NCBI RefSeq assembly: GCF_021018895.1
Contig: NC_079365.1
Location: 310,001 to 374,000, forward strand
Length of the DNA: 64,000 bases
Direction: 5' to 3'
Source: Seriola aureovittata
Taxonomy: Eukaryota; Chordata; Actinopteri; Carangiformes; Carangidae
Under the pieces are notes generated by a model. It was not told the origin of the DNA. It worked only from the letters and a program-made list of their open reading frames with translations, and ran no database searches. The position numbers and the translations under genes are program-made. Shown one piece after another: positions 23,969-35,088 of this stretch; positions within the stretch are counted from its first letter, which is position 1; every line of letters starts with the position of its first letter.

Positions 23969-25376
23969 ATTGGGGTGAACTATGTCTCACAGTTGCAAAG
24001 AAACAAATAGTATTTGACACTTTTGACCCCTTTTAGCCTCCACTTTGACTGCCTTAATTTTATATGTTGATTACACTTATTAAGCCAAGCAGAAGAAGTT
24101 TCATACCCAAAAAATACTTTTAACTATTTTTTTTTTTACATTTTTTAACTCTAAAACGGGTCAATTTGACCCGCAACATAACAGGAGGCTAATTACTTAA
24201 TTATGTCATATTCATATTTGTCTTCTGAGATAATGGATCAGATTAAACTTTTAAAGTGTTGTCACCTCTTTTATAACAAAATAACAGAGATGACGGATCT
24301 ACTTTCTATTTGCTTCTCAAAATAATGGTATATAAGTGTTGTACATACCGGAGACGACAAGTTCCACTTCTGCAATCCACCAGTAGGAATGGCAGCGATA
24401 CTTGGCTCCATCATCATTTGGTGTGACACAGATTTGTAAATTGAGAGAGTGTATTGTGTCTTTAACGTTTTCCTTCACAGTCAAACAGTGAAAGCGACTC
24501 ACTCTGCACCGGTGAACATTGTGGTCATCATACTCATCAGGTATATGTCTGGAACCTATTTTGTTTGAGTAATACCTGTCAGATTTCAAACAAATAAGAT
24601 TAAGCAGACTGTAGGCTTTTACCCACTCCCTCCTTTTCCTATATGAATCCACCTGCAAAGTATAAATTTGGTCCCGGGGTTTCTTGTAAAGCTTGGAACT
24701 CACAGAGGTCCCTCGTGTCTTGGCCACAAACAGGAAAAATTTAATATTTGAGCAAACTACATTATCAATAGTCAATACAAGGGCAGACTGGAATCTGTCA
24801 TCTACACCCTTCACTGGCTCAGGACACTCGAAAGAGTCACACATCCAGGATTAGAATAATCTTTCAGGTCCTGAGAATACCTGCAGTTGATCTCAAAGCG
24901 CTCGCCTGGCTTCGGTTCCTCTTGAACAGGAATGATCTCCAAAGAATCGGCTTCATCCCTAACCTGGACCTGCACTACACAAACCATTGTGTGATTGTGA
25001 AAAATCATTGTAGGTCTGTAGGAGCCTGCATCGCTGTGTGTTAGTTGATGCTTCTCCAGGGAGAACGAGCTGTGACTGTCAAGGATCTAGAATTCCCCTC
25101 TGGCTTTGATTTCAGGACCGAGGACTGTGTCTGGCTCACAGGAACTGGCACTGGCCAAGTGGCACCAGTGTTTCTCTGAGGCGGCCATGATGTTCTGTTC
25201 AGTGCCACATGACATGACTATGGATTGTCCCACAATCCCAATCACAACAGTTGGATTTCGATCTGACAAAAGAAAAAACTATGAGTGAGCTGTGAGCTAA
25301 AGTAGTTTGATAATGAAAAAGTATCAGATGTTTAATTCTCTCTTTTTCTTGTTTGTTTACTCCATTTCACATGGAT

Positions 25377-25378
<2 letters not shown>

Positions 25379-25421
<43 letters not shown>
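25379..25421. repeat. (CA)n microsatellite
   Basis: About 20 CA units in an Ig-receptor intron. Confidence 0.95.
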
Positions 25422-25424
<3 letters not shown>

Positions 25425-27044
25425 ACGCAAACATTAATAAGCATATAGTGTACATAAGAACATTCCATATACATACTGCAGACGCACAAAAAATAAATAA
25501 TAATAAGTAATTGAGTCAATTGATGGATAAGTGATTATTATATTCATTCATATTTGGAGTATGTGTGAACGAATGTGTGTGAGGGGTGTCTCTAATCTCA
25601 CAGGACAGTGACAGTCCAAACAACCCCAAACTGAGACTGGGGAGCTAGATCCAGCAGAGTTGCAGAGCCCAAAACTGAACCTCATGTCCAGTTGTTTTAT
25701 CAGAGTTAAGATGTGAAAGCTGGGGACTTGATGGGCCACATCCAGACCCTGGGGGGAGGGGGTTTGGTCAACCTGGTCAACAGCATTTTTACCTTCAAAG
25801 TTATAATATGCAACTTTTCCACATTAAAATATCTAAAAACAACTAGACCTATGTTCTATATGTTGCTGAGTTTTGTTCTTACATTATCCCAAATGAGAAA
25901 TCTGTGATTTTAATGATGGTAACATTTCATTGGTTGCCTGTCAATGACATCATATCCTCTATGATCATGTGTCAGTGTTGTGTTTGTCTGACAGAAACTC
26001 AACATTTCTTCTGGATCTGAAGCAAAGAAACAAGCTGAAGTGGTCAACGATTAAAGCTCTCCTATTGACTACATTGTTACATATTTGATGATGTCATACT
26101 CACTTGTGTTCGGTTTGGTCCTCTGAGGATTCAGACATAGTGTGAGTGTGTTGGTTCAGGTCTCAGTGTATGGTGTATGTTGTATGATGCTTCACAGCTA
26201 AACTTTAGCCAGCTGTGTTTAGCCACTGTGCTGACACTATTCTCATTTAAATGAATGAGGAGACTGTGTTCTCTAATTATTGAAATAAACTCCACACTTA
26301 GAACAGCCACAGAGCTTTTATCATTTGATCATACAACTTCAGTGTGACAAACAGATTCACACATCACAGAAACTGTCTATGCTAACAGTAGAAACACAGC
26401 AGCTGGCACAGTGATGCAGGACAGACTCTCTAACAAGAGAAACACAGCAGCTGACACAGTGACTTACCCTCTATCACATTCAACCTGTACATTTTTCCAA
26501 CTCTCCATCTGAATGAGATGTAGGAGCTGTAGCACACATACAGTCCTGAGTCTCTGCACTCGAGTCCCTGTAACGTGAAATAAACCTCTTTATCTGTTCT
26601 GGAGGCTTTAACATGATTAACTCTGATTACAGACCACAGCTGAACATCATCCAAACTTTAATATGCAACAGATACATTTAATTTAAACTTTTTTAAATTT
26701 AAAACTTTTCTTGCTCATGGAAGTGTTGGTTCTCTGTAAACATTTTATTATACACCCATTTTCTGCTTTGGTTTTACTTGATACTATTACTATTCACAGC
26801 ACTTAGAGGACATAGTTAATAAACATAGTAAATAACCTGACACATAATTTACCTGGGGTTTTAGGGGCCCCTGCAGGTCTGGGGCCCACTGATTAAGCCT
26901 TGACCATACACAACCATATAAATGTCTCCTTATATTCATAGATAATTAGAGCAGCATCAGAGTTCATGTGAACACGTGTGTGAACATCATAGAGTAAACT
27001 GTATGAGGTTGAATTAATTTATTAATGTCTGACATTTCACTCAT

Positions 27045-28925
27045 TTCATTAGTGCCACGGGTGCTCAGCTCCGAGGCATCTATTAATCTTCTGTTTCGGG
27101 TTTATTATTCTTCCGCCAAATTTCGGCGTGTAACTCGTCCCGCAGCTTTGAGAAAACCCCGGTAATATATACATCAAAACGTGCGTCTTGATCCCGCAAG
27201 GGGTGCTATGACTTTTGGTGTTAAAATTCCAATTTTTCCCAAAGTTATTCCCAAAAAACTGGGAATAAATAATGCATTAGAAATGCATTGGAATTTTCTT
27301 TAGAAACCCACCTTTTTTCGACAAAATTGCACCTTTTTTCTGAGTCACCCAGCTCTCTCATACCTGCACGTAGAAATGTGATTCAAACTATAAAACGGAG
27401 GAAAACTTCTGCTCTCTCAAAAAGACAGGAACTGTTTTTACATAACATGTAAACTTTTCTAACTGTGAGCACTCAAAGGAGGAGTGCAAATCACTTTTTC
27501 TTCAAAGTTAGAGTGAAAGCGTCAGTTGGCTAGAGTGCGTGAAGCAGTAAAAAATAACCTTTATTTTTATTTTTAACTCGAGCTCACGGCCAAACCGTAA
27601 AAAGGAGACAAATAATTCTTTCTGAAAATGTAGACATAGTTGTTGGGATTCATAAAATGTAACTTTGACAGGCAGGGTCTGCACAAAATTTAAACGGGGG
27701 TGCCGAGTCCGGCAGCAATACCTGTCTCACTCTCATTGACACCTAATGTAATCGTCTTTTTTTTTCAAAAGAATCTCACTCTGTCTTCGCACTGAGCTTC
27801 CTCACTCATTTTAAGGAATATCTGAATAAAATAGAGACTGTAGAAACTTCTGGCTTCAGTGTCTGGCACGGTCTTTTCGGTTTATGAAAAGAAGTAACGG
27901 TTTTCTCATAATTTGCAGTTGTTTGAAGCCATGTAGAAGCCAAATTCTGGGCAGATTTTCACATTGCCACGGCAACGGCAGCTCCTGACCTGTGTGTGTG
28001 CGTGCGTGCGTGCGCCTAGCAACCAGATAACCAACTCTCCAAGCTCCGCTAGCTTTACATTAGCCGCATGTTAGGTCTTAAATTACATTTAGTTAGGTCT
28101 TAAATATGTAAGTCCATTTACTGCTTCCTTCGTTGCTTTTTTTTTTTTTTTTGTTAAAAGAGTGAATGAAGTTGTGACGGTCTCCGCTGAGACAGAGGAG
28201 AGGAGAAGCTACTAGCCCTCTCTCGCTGTCACTTCTAGTCGTGTTGCTCTCCTCCCCAGTAATGTTAAATTTAGCACAGAAAAAAACATAATAGTGGTAA
28301 TTTAAATAGCGGTTCATGGGATTTATTAACCCTCAGGGGTCCCTCTGTCCTTTTTTGGACATTTTCTTCACTTTTCTTTTTTGATTTGCTGATCATTTTG
28401 GCTGTGTTACAGCTGAAGGTATGGATTTCTGCAAGAAAGTGTCTTTTTTGACATATTTTTAAAATCTAATGTCAGTTACTGTCAGTTACTGTTACAGGTC
28501 TATTAACACATTTTGTACCCTCTGGGGTTCCTCACGTCCAAAAAAGGACACACAAAGAAAATGCTATAAAATCATCATATATCAATATTTTTTTCTGCTT
28601 TTTTTGCATAAATCTCTTAAACCACTTCAGTTCTGCTCAAACCTATCAAATGTTTATTAGTTTTCGGGATTTTAACCCTTTAAATGCCAGTTTGAAGACA
28701 TGTTGCCTCTTGTTTTATTAAAAAAAACAACACAGAATATGAGATATTTCCCACATAATACATGATGGAGGGATGTGAAATTGTTTTATATCAGAGTCTT
28801 TTATATCAAGACATTTCTCAAAACCAGAGTATGATCAGGGTGACTTTTGAACACTGGAAATAAATCATGTACTCATCCCGGCAGTAGCCCCCGTGGCACT
28901 CAAAATTTCCCTGGAATTTTCTAGT
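27045..28925 (-). mobile_element. Long copy of a repeat with inverted AGTGCCACGGG ends
   Basis: Left end AGTGCCACGGGTGCTC at about 27053; right end carries GCCCCCGTGGCACT (inverted) near 28891. The reverse complement of 28548-28925 and the end at 27053-27080 match 12009-12445. No transposase frame is evident in the 1.9 kb. It contains a second inverted motif, CCCTCAGGGG...TCCTTTTTTGGAC at 28331 and GTCCAAAAAAGGAC at 28537. Probably a nonautonomous DNA transposon, or two nested. Confidence 0.6.
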
Positions 28926-29170
28926 TTTAATATATTCTTCACAACAATGTGTTTATAAAATATACTGTGGTTATATAGGTTATAAACTGCAGTGTTGGAT
29001 AATATAGATATTTTCTGTAAAACCACACAGGAGGTTACAGTTTTTAATAATAAATAATAAATAAAGCTTCTACTCAGATGTTTCCATTGAGCTACAAAAA
29101 GTCAGAAGTTTGAGTGATTCATAAGAACAACAGTGACCTGTGTTTATTTTAATGTAAAGTAAAATCACTC

Positions 29171-29283
29171 ACCCTCTGCTGTGAGGAACAGCTCTCCCCC
29201 CGTGAGATCCAGACTCCAGAGTAATGAAGGTGTTATGCAGTCTCTTTCTTCAGATGCTTTAACTAAAGTTTGTGTCAACATAA
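29171..29283 (-). other. Candidate leader/first exon of the Ig receptor
   Basis: Minus strand: a frame from an ATG near 29283 runs ITPSLLWSLDLTGGELFLTA and ends GAG G|GTGAGTG, a strong donor in phase 1, as is usual for Ig signal-peptide exons. The phase does not match the exon starting at 26655, so at least one exon between them would be needed. The hydrophobic core is weak. Confidence 0.3.
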
Positions 29284-30439
29284 GCTCAGGAGAACCTGTT
29301 CACCATGAACCCTCACCCTGCTGCCTCAGTGGAAAGTTGTGGTTTAGATCTGAGAGGAAGTGAAGAAGAGTTTATCTGGTCTGAAATTCCTCAGAAGAAT
29401 ATGTCCTCTAAAGACAGATGGTCCTCCCACCAAAAATGTGACAGGGTTTCATTAAATTAACATGTTTATGGTCAAGAGAAAAATGCCTCTGTCTCCACAG
29501 TGATTATAGCTACGCCCATCAGGACAGAAGGACGTCAGCTGATGGATTTACAGAGTCTGAAGAGTCTGTCTCATCCTCCTGAATGTCTACTCCTTTTCTT
29601 CACATTTGACATAAACATCCACTTGGATCAAAAGTCAAAGGTCAACTTCACCCTGACATCATAATCGTCTGCTAAAACACTTCTGGGCATCACTCAACAC
29701 TTTTTCTGCAGATTGGTTGGTTGGTGGATGAATGTGGGAGTTGTTTTTATTCCTAAACCTACCAAAACCTCCAACCAAAACCCTCAGCCAACATTCAACC
29801 AAAACCATCTACCCACTCAAAACCCATACCACAGTGGCATCAGATCAGACTCATGGTTTCATCTTCATGACCCAACAACACATTTTCCTCTTAAATGTGG
29901 ACATGTCGTCCAAACTACATGACAAAATTTCATTTTCAATTGGTAAATAACATACATTTTCAAAACTCTTACAAATCCCTTTTAAAATGATTCATGTGGA
30001 CTTTTCTAATCTCTCACTGATGTGGTCCAGGTTCAGTTCTTTACTTTTTGTAGAATCTGGTGTCTCGGTTGTTTGTTAATGAGAGGACTGTGTGAAAAAA
30101 CATGAACTACTGTGTAACTGGCACATTATCATAAACTCCCCTGTGTCTTTGAAATTTTTGTAACTTTCAACAGTATATCAGTTTAGTAGGGAACATAACT
30201 TTGACTGATGATTCGATCTGTATTAAACCGGATCTTGATCCGGTCTTATACAGAATACCACCATGTTTCACTAACCTGAACCAAAGAGCTGTTGTTGTCT
30301 ACACCACAGACAGGTCTCTGGATGTGAACCTGGTCTCTGGTCTGGGTACTTTTCAATATTATTATTATTTGGTCCATAAAATAAAATGTGAACTGTGTAA
30401 AATCCTGGTCAGTGATCTGATGTAGGTCCCTGTTTCTTG
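29284..30439. other. Gene-free stretch between Ig region and TIR element
   Basis: No exon or repeat I can name. AACCAAAACC-type short repetition at 29756-29830. Confidence 0.35.
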
Positions 30440-30449
30440 TGTGTAGAGT

Positions 30450-30988
30450 AGGGTTGCCACCTTTTATGGGAAGAAATAACCACCCCCAGTGACGCAAAGA
30501 TTTTGTGAGACTTAAAAATACTAATACATACTCTTTCATGTGCTTACGACCCAAAGTTACAATAATATCAATGGTAACAAAAAATGTAACTTAATGCTGA
30601 TTTACAATTAGTAATAGAGAGGAAAGTCAGGGAGAGAGGATGACATGCAACAAAGGGCCACTGGTTAGACTTGAACCCTGGCCCCTGGTTAGGATTTAGC
30701 CTTAATGACAGCTCTAGTGCTGCATTTTCTCACAGAACACAGAGTTTTCCCGTCTGCTTCTCATTGATAAACTTCTCCAATCCAGTTGTAGCCTATTACT
30801 GGTTTGGTTTTACTGACATTACATTAACACAGCACTTTGTTTTTTGAGTTTTGATTGAGCAATGATTTTTGTGCAGAGCAGTGATTTTTGATTTCAGCAA
30901 TTTTGTCCCATATTGATTCAATACAGGACGCAGCATTTTATTTAAAATATGGGACAATCCCGTGTTATACGGGATGGGTGGCAACCCT
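30450..30988. mobile_element. Nonautonomous TIR transposon with 10-bp target duplication
   Basis: Termini AGGGTTGCCACC (30450-30461) and GGTGGCAACCCT (30977-30988) are perfect 12-bp inverted repeats. The flanks TGTGTAGAGT at 30440-30449 and 30989-30998 are identical. It has no coding capacity and carries a nested SINE piece. TIR and duplication length fit a hAT-like (8 bp) or Mutator-like (9-10 bp) MITE. It ends 135 bases beyond the kiss1 stop codon. Confidence 0.88.
30605..30718 (-). mobile_element. SINE fragment nested in the TIR element
   Basis: Shares AAAGTCAGGGAGAGAGGATG and CAACAAAGGGCC with the SINE at 62861-63033. Head and tail are missing. Confidence 0.6.
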
Positions 30989-31031
30989 TGTGTAGAGTCA
31001 CGTGAACAACAACTGAGCCTTTAATTAATTT

Positions 31032-31037
31032 TTTATT
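31032..31037 (-). terminator. kiss1 poly(A) signal
   Basis: AATAAA on the minus strand, 87 bases past the kiss1 stop codon. Confidence 0.75.
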
Positions 31038-31123
31038 GAGTCTTTAACAGTGACATTGTTTGAATATACAAATGAAATGAGAACATAAGCTCTAACAGGA
31101 AACAGCAGTCGTCAGATGTTGTG

Positions 31124-32494
31124 TCATTTCCCGTAACGTAGACCGAAAGAGTTCAGGTTGTACGAGGACACGTCGTGACGTTTTTTCACAGTCTGAGGGA
31201 GGACCACCTTCAGGAACCACCATCCTGTCCTGGGAAACTTTCCATCAGCTAAATGGATCTTATCAGCAGCTAAATTCCCAGAATTCTTTGCTGATGGTGG
31301 CACTGATGCATGGCTTAACTCTCTCAGGGTTTTGAGTATAGCCTGATCTGAAGGACAAACAAGACAAGTTGTTATACATTAATTGTTAAATCAAACCTGA
31401 ACAGAAATAATACAATATTAATATTGTATTATAAAAATATTTTACATGAATTAAAAAAACAAAATTTAATTTTAGAAAATATTTAAAATTTCAATTTAAA
31501 GTTCAACTAAGAGTTAATGAAAACAAGAAGTCAGATTTTTGTTTTTCTGTTTCTGACTTTCTCTGTTAAAGGTCCATTAGTATGAAGGTAGATTGCCATG
31601 TGTTGTTTGATTATAAAGCAGGTCTAGGTTCTATATTAATACTGTGAAAGTATCAAAGCACTCAATCCACAGAGGAATGCACACAGCCTTATTCAGAAAC
31701 TGAGCCTTAAAAACCAGTTGTCAGGACTGACTCACCCTGCCCACCTGGACCCACCATCCAACTTTGCAGCATTTACCTGAAATCTGCTAATTTCATTGGA
31801 TCACTAAGAAAATATTCAGCCAGTCAGAAGAGATGCTCAGAGCCTCCTCTCTTCTGATTGGCTCACTGATCTGTTGTCACTAGAGCTCCAGAGAGAAGCC
31901 TGAGAGAGGAGATGTAAAACTACATTGAGATGGTTTTTGGTTCTTAAAACCACAAATATATCTCCTTATGGATCAACACTTCAAATAAAACACAGGAGAA
32001 GTGCAAAATGTGGGATCTTTAAGACCAACATCAGAGCTATGGCAAAAAGGTATCACTCATTTCAGTGTGGATGGTACACTGGCTCAGTGAGTTGTCCTGT
32101 TGAAAAGATCCCACTCTCTGCCTTCAAATTATAATCAAGGTGAAGATACAAGTCAAAACAATGTTAATAAAGTTCTGATGGACAATGATCTGATCCTGAC
32201 ACTGACTTTACCCTCAGCAGCAATCTCTTGAACGGTCTTTAAGCTTGTGTTTGCTTCCTTCTTACGTGTAGATACATTGATTGTGTTGGACTGAGCTCTG
32301 ACCGAATCTGTGAGCACTCAGCAGAACTGTAGTTCTGCTGTCATGTAGTCAGTTAAATCCAGGGTCATTCACTCAAGCCTACAGACCTCTGACTCTGTAC
32401 CTTCACTGAGGTGGGTGGATGTCACAGTGCTGGTGCTGTAGACCTCTGTTGACAAAGTAGCCACCATCAGAGCAACAATGAGTCGAGGCATCAT
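31124..32494 (-). CDS. kiss1: Kisspeptin 1 precursor
   Basis: Two coding exons: 32401-32494, with donor GAAG|GTACAG, and 31124-31347, with acceptor TTCAG. Together they encode 105 residues. The start MMPRLIVALMVATLS is a signal peptide. The C-terminus reads VKKR, then HDVSSYNLNSFGLRYGK and stop. This is the kisspeptin-10 core with dibasic cleavage upstream and a Gly-Lys end for C-terminal amidation. The hormone activates Kiss1r/GPR54 and stimulates GnRH neurons. From memory the fish 15-mer normally starts with Gln (pyroglutamate); here it is His. Either of two adjacent ATGs could start it; I used the first. The two-coding-exon plan and length are normal for the family. The gene is on the opposite strand to golt1a, with the Ig receptor between them. 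Confidence 0.95.
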
Positions 32495-33678
32495 CACAGT
32501 CAGTGTGTTAGAGCAGCTGAAGTCAATCTGTAAGCAGACAGAAATGATTCAGATGTTACTGATGCTGGTGGAGGTGAGGGTAGAGCAAACTTTTACAGAA
32601 GCACAGATCACTGTTATCTATGGATTTACATCTATTATCTACTAACTAATTTTTATTTTATTGCTTATTTTTTGATTGTATGAGTGACTGCACTTCAGGG
32701 TTCAGGGTCAATCCAGACATCAGCCTCACATGGGAAAAGTTGAATGATTGCACCTCATTCAGGACCTGATCAAACCAGCTGTGGCCCCTGTAAGTTACTG
32801 AACCACAACACTATATCCACATCCCCCACAGAATAAGAAACTTTGTTCTTAGGTTTTAATATCATTCCTGCCCAAGTCATTGTAATTTGATTAAACACAA
32901 ATTTGTAGTTAAAGTTTCTGTCAAGTCCTCCAACATCACAATCATATAATTAGGATCCAACTGTAGCTGAGTGACAGAGAGTGTCTGTGTCCTGAGACAG
33001 TTTCCTGTCCTGTCCCCTTTAACGTGGACCAGTAGAGTCTGACTGGGTGCAGCTGGATCCTGATCAGTCTGACCTCAGCACCAGCACCCCCCAGAGATGA
33101 AAAACCTTACTGATCAATAATTAATCGTGTGTGTGTGTGCCTTGTGACAATCAATGAATACAAATCAAACTCAAAGCTCGACATTAAAGGTCAAGTTGAA
33201 CCTAATGAGATAAATATTAACCTCTATCTGGATCTGGATCCTGTTTTAAATACTTGATTATTAGAGAGGGATCAGGCCCATATATAGTTTTCCCCTCTAG
33301 CACAAAGTGAGACTTTGGGTCCTAGCGTCCTCATGTCTTCAAGCTGAAATAAAATCAGTTCATATAATGTTATATTTTTTGTTACATAATCCAGAGAAAA
33401 ATAATGATTTTTTTAAATTCGGTTTCCAGACTCTGGTCTTGTCCACACTGAACATGATATAAAGACATTAGTGACTGATGTGTTTTTATATCTCCACCCC
33501 TGTCTCCATAGGTGTGTTGACATCACCTTAGTGATCATTCAGATCCAGATCCAGCTGTTTATAAATGATGCCTTCTGCATTACCACTGATCCTTCTCAGA
33601 CACCAGGTGCTGCTGAACTGTGACCACTGTTCATTCAAAAGAACGCTACCACATTCATTGTCTCAGTTTCACACATAC

Positions 33679-33681
33679 ACA

Positions 33682-33722
<41 letters not shown>
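33679..33722. repeat. (CA)n microsatellite in kiss1 intron 1
   Basis: About 21 CA units, 50 bases downstream of the kiss1 non-coding exon donor. Confidence 0.95.
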
Positions 33723-33724
<2 letters not shown>

Positions 33725-33773
33725 GCACATCCTCACATCATCAGTCAGTGAGTATAAAGTGCGATGGCCTTAC

Positions 33774-33812
33774 CTGTCTGCTGCAGGCAAGTGCTGACTG
33801 ACTGAGACCCTG
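33774..33812 (-). other. kiss1: Putative non-coding first exon of kiss1
   Basis: Minus strand: the sequence ends CAGACAG|GTAAGG, a strong donor, and starts about 30 bases downstream of a TATA box. A matching acceptor (CTGCTTACAG) lies in front of the coding exon near 32534. The intron would be about 1.2 kb. Confidence 0.6.
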
Positions 33813-33836
33813 GTCCTCCTCCTGGATCAGAGGGCT

Positions 33837-33843
33837 CTTTATA
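33837..33843 (-). promoter_or_regulatory. kiss1 TATA box
   Basis: TATAAAG within GGCCCTATAAAGAGCC on the minus strand, correctly spaced from the putative first exon. Confidence 0.6.
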
Positions 33844-33849
33844 GGGCCA

Positions 33850-34635
33850 CACCTCCTGCGTCATCATCACTGACCACTGGTTGCTGGTGTGTGTGTGTAT
33901 GTGTGTGTGCACACCACATTCCTTCCTCTTCATCCAGCTGGTCTATCAGTAAACTCCCATGATGCTTTACTCTGCTCTTTCTATAATAGACCTGGAATCA
34001 GGTTTCTGGTCAACACAAAAGCCTAGAGGTCATGACAATAAGAACACAATGACAGCACCCTGATTAACCGAGGGCTGAATAATACAGACTAAAAATACTA
34101 ATACAAGGACATTTTCTGTAACACAACATTCAAAGAAACTAATGAACTACAGACTGATTCTTCACAGGGGATGCATAATCAGGGATCTTCTTCAGTTACT
34201 ATCTGTAATGTTCTCCAGTGAAATCATATTATGGAGACCATAAACATGTATGATTATCATTGAGCTCAGATGGTTCATTTGACACCAAACACAATGATCT
34301 CACATGTAGAATGTTTACACATGTCCTCAGTAACTAGACAATGCAATTTCTGGAGAAATTGTGGTGGATTGCTACTTCTGCCCAAGCTGAAGCTAAACTG
34401 CAATGCTGGTTGCTGACAAAATCTGAAACTGTTAGAAATGCCAGGAACTAACGTTTAAAATGGAGCTGAAACTAACTCTATCTATCTGTGTTGAGTCACA
34501 ATGACTAACTGAAAACCAGAATTACTGCCTCGCAGTTACATGCTTCCGCCACTCACTCAACATGTAATCAGTGTCAGATTACATCCTTGTTTATTCAGAA
34601 TCACATAAAATATTAACCATTTGTGTGAAATTTTG
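33850..34635. other. kiss1 upstream region, no feature seen
   Basis: Presumed upstream regulatory DNA of kiss1. It holds a short imperfect GT tract at 33888-33908 and no recognisable gene or repeat. Confidence 0.35.
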
Positions 34636-34639
34636 TCAT

Positions 34640-34975
34640 AATTGCTCTGTGAAGTCTTGAGTTATGGCTAAAAAGTTTATTCTGCGGCCACTGTGACCTT
34701 TGATATTCTACCCCCAAAATTGAATCTGTTTTTCCTTGAGTCCAGGTTAACGTTTTCACCAAATTTAAAGAAATTCCCTCAAGGCGTTACAGAGATATTG
34801 TGTTCACAAGGCCAAAACCGCGTTTTGTGAAGTCACCACGTCTTGGACCTTTGACTCCCAAAATCTAATCAGTTCATCTTTGACTCCTAGTGAATGTTTG
34901 TGCCAAATTTGGAGAAGTTCCGTCAAGGCATTACTGAGATATCGTGCCCATGAGAGTGGGATATATTGCTGTATG
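34640..34975 (+). repeat. Fish dispersed repeat with about 100-bp internal units
   Basis: Two units, each reading TGACCTTTGA..CCAAAATCTAAT, then a stretch with CCAAATTTGAAG, then TTCCCTCAAGG and GAGATAT. It ends GTATGGATGGACAACC, as this common teleost repeat does. A second copy is at 61131-61420. Confidence 0.7.
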
Positions 34976-35088
34976 GATGGACAACCTGATTTTACTCCAC
35001 AGACCCAGAAACACTTTGCAAAGCTCTGCAACTCCAAAGACAGAGAATACATTGTCAGGAGGAGCAGTTACATGTTCTCAGACATGAA

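Larger units (their letters stand above)
22600..24189 (-). mobile_element. piggyBac-like transposon, internally deleted
   Basis: Terminal inverted repeats CCCTCCTGTTATGTT (22600-22614) and AACATAACAGGAGGC (24175-24189). The left flank is the target TTAA (22596-22599); the right flank reads CTAA, so the duplication is worn. Each end carries a palindrome GGGTCAATTTGACCC (22641-22661 and 24157-24173). It encloses the transposase remnant and a GT microsatellite. It sits in the large intron of the Ig receptor. Confidence 0.85.
16725..26655 (-). pseudogene. Ig-superfamily receptor, CD300/pIgR-like with ITIM tail, probably inactivated
   Basis: Minus-strand exons whose phases agree. 26468-26655 is the second half of an Ig V domain (ECRDSGLYVCYSS). 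About 24349-25262 holds further Ig domains (GIVGQSIVMSC, HSDAGSY, GERFEINCRYS, VTPNDDGAKYRC). 20714-20774 is a stalk with six prolines. 20454-20554 is a transmembrane segment (SIIVVVSSIIFLIIILSIAA). 17861-17898 is cytoplasmic (GDNKETSSSSDDE). 16725-16805 is the tail SSREDEREEEDEVTYTHV ending FKPKQRK, where VTYTHV fits the ITIM pattern. Such receptors inhibit leukocytes through SH2 phosphatases. Lesions: TAG in frame at 25087-25089, a frameshift near 24842 where the expected W-x-C lies out of frame, and a proline replacing the F-strand cysteine after HSDAGSY. The first half of the membrane-distal domain was not found. An alternative last exon near 17560-17630 also has an open frame. It could instead be a CD22-like or NILT-type receptor. 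Confidence 0.6.
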
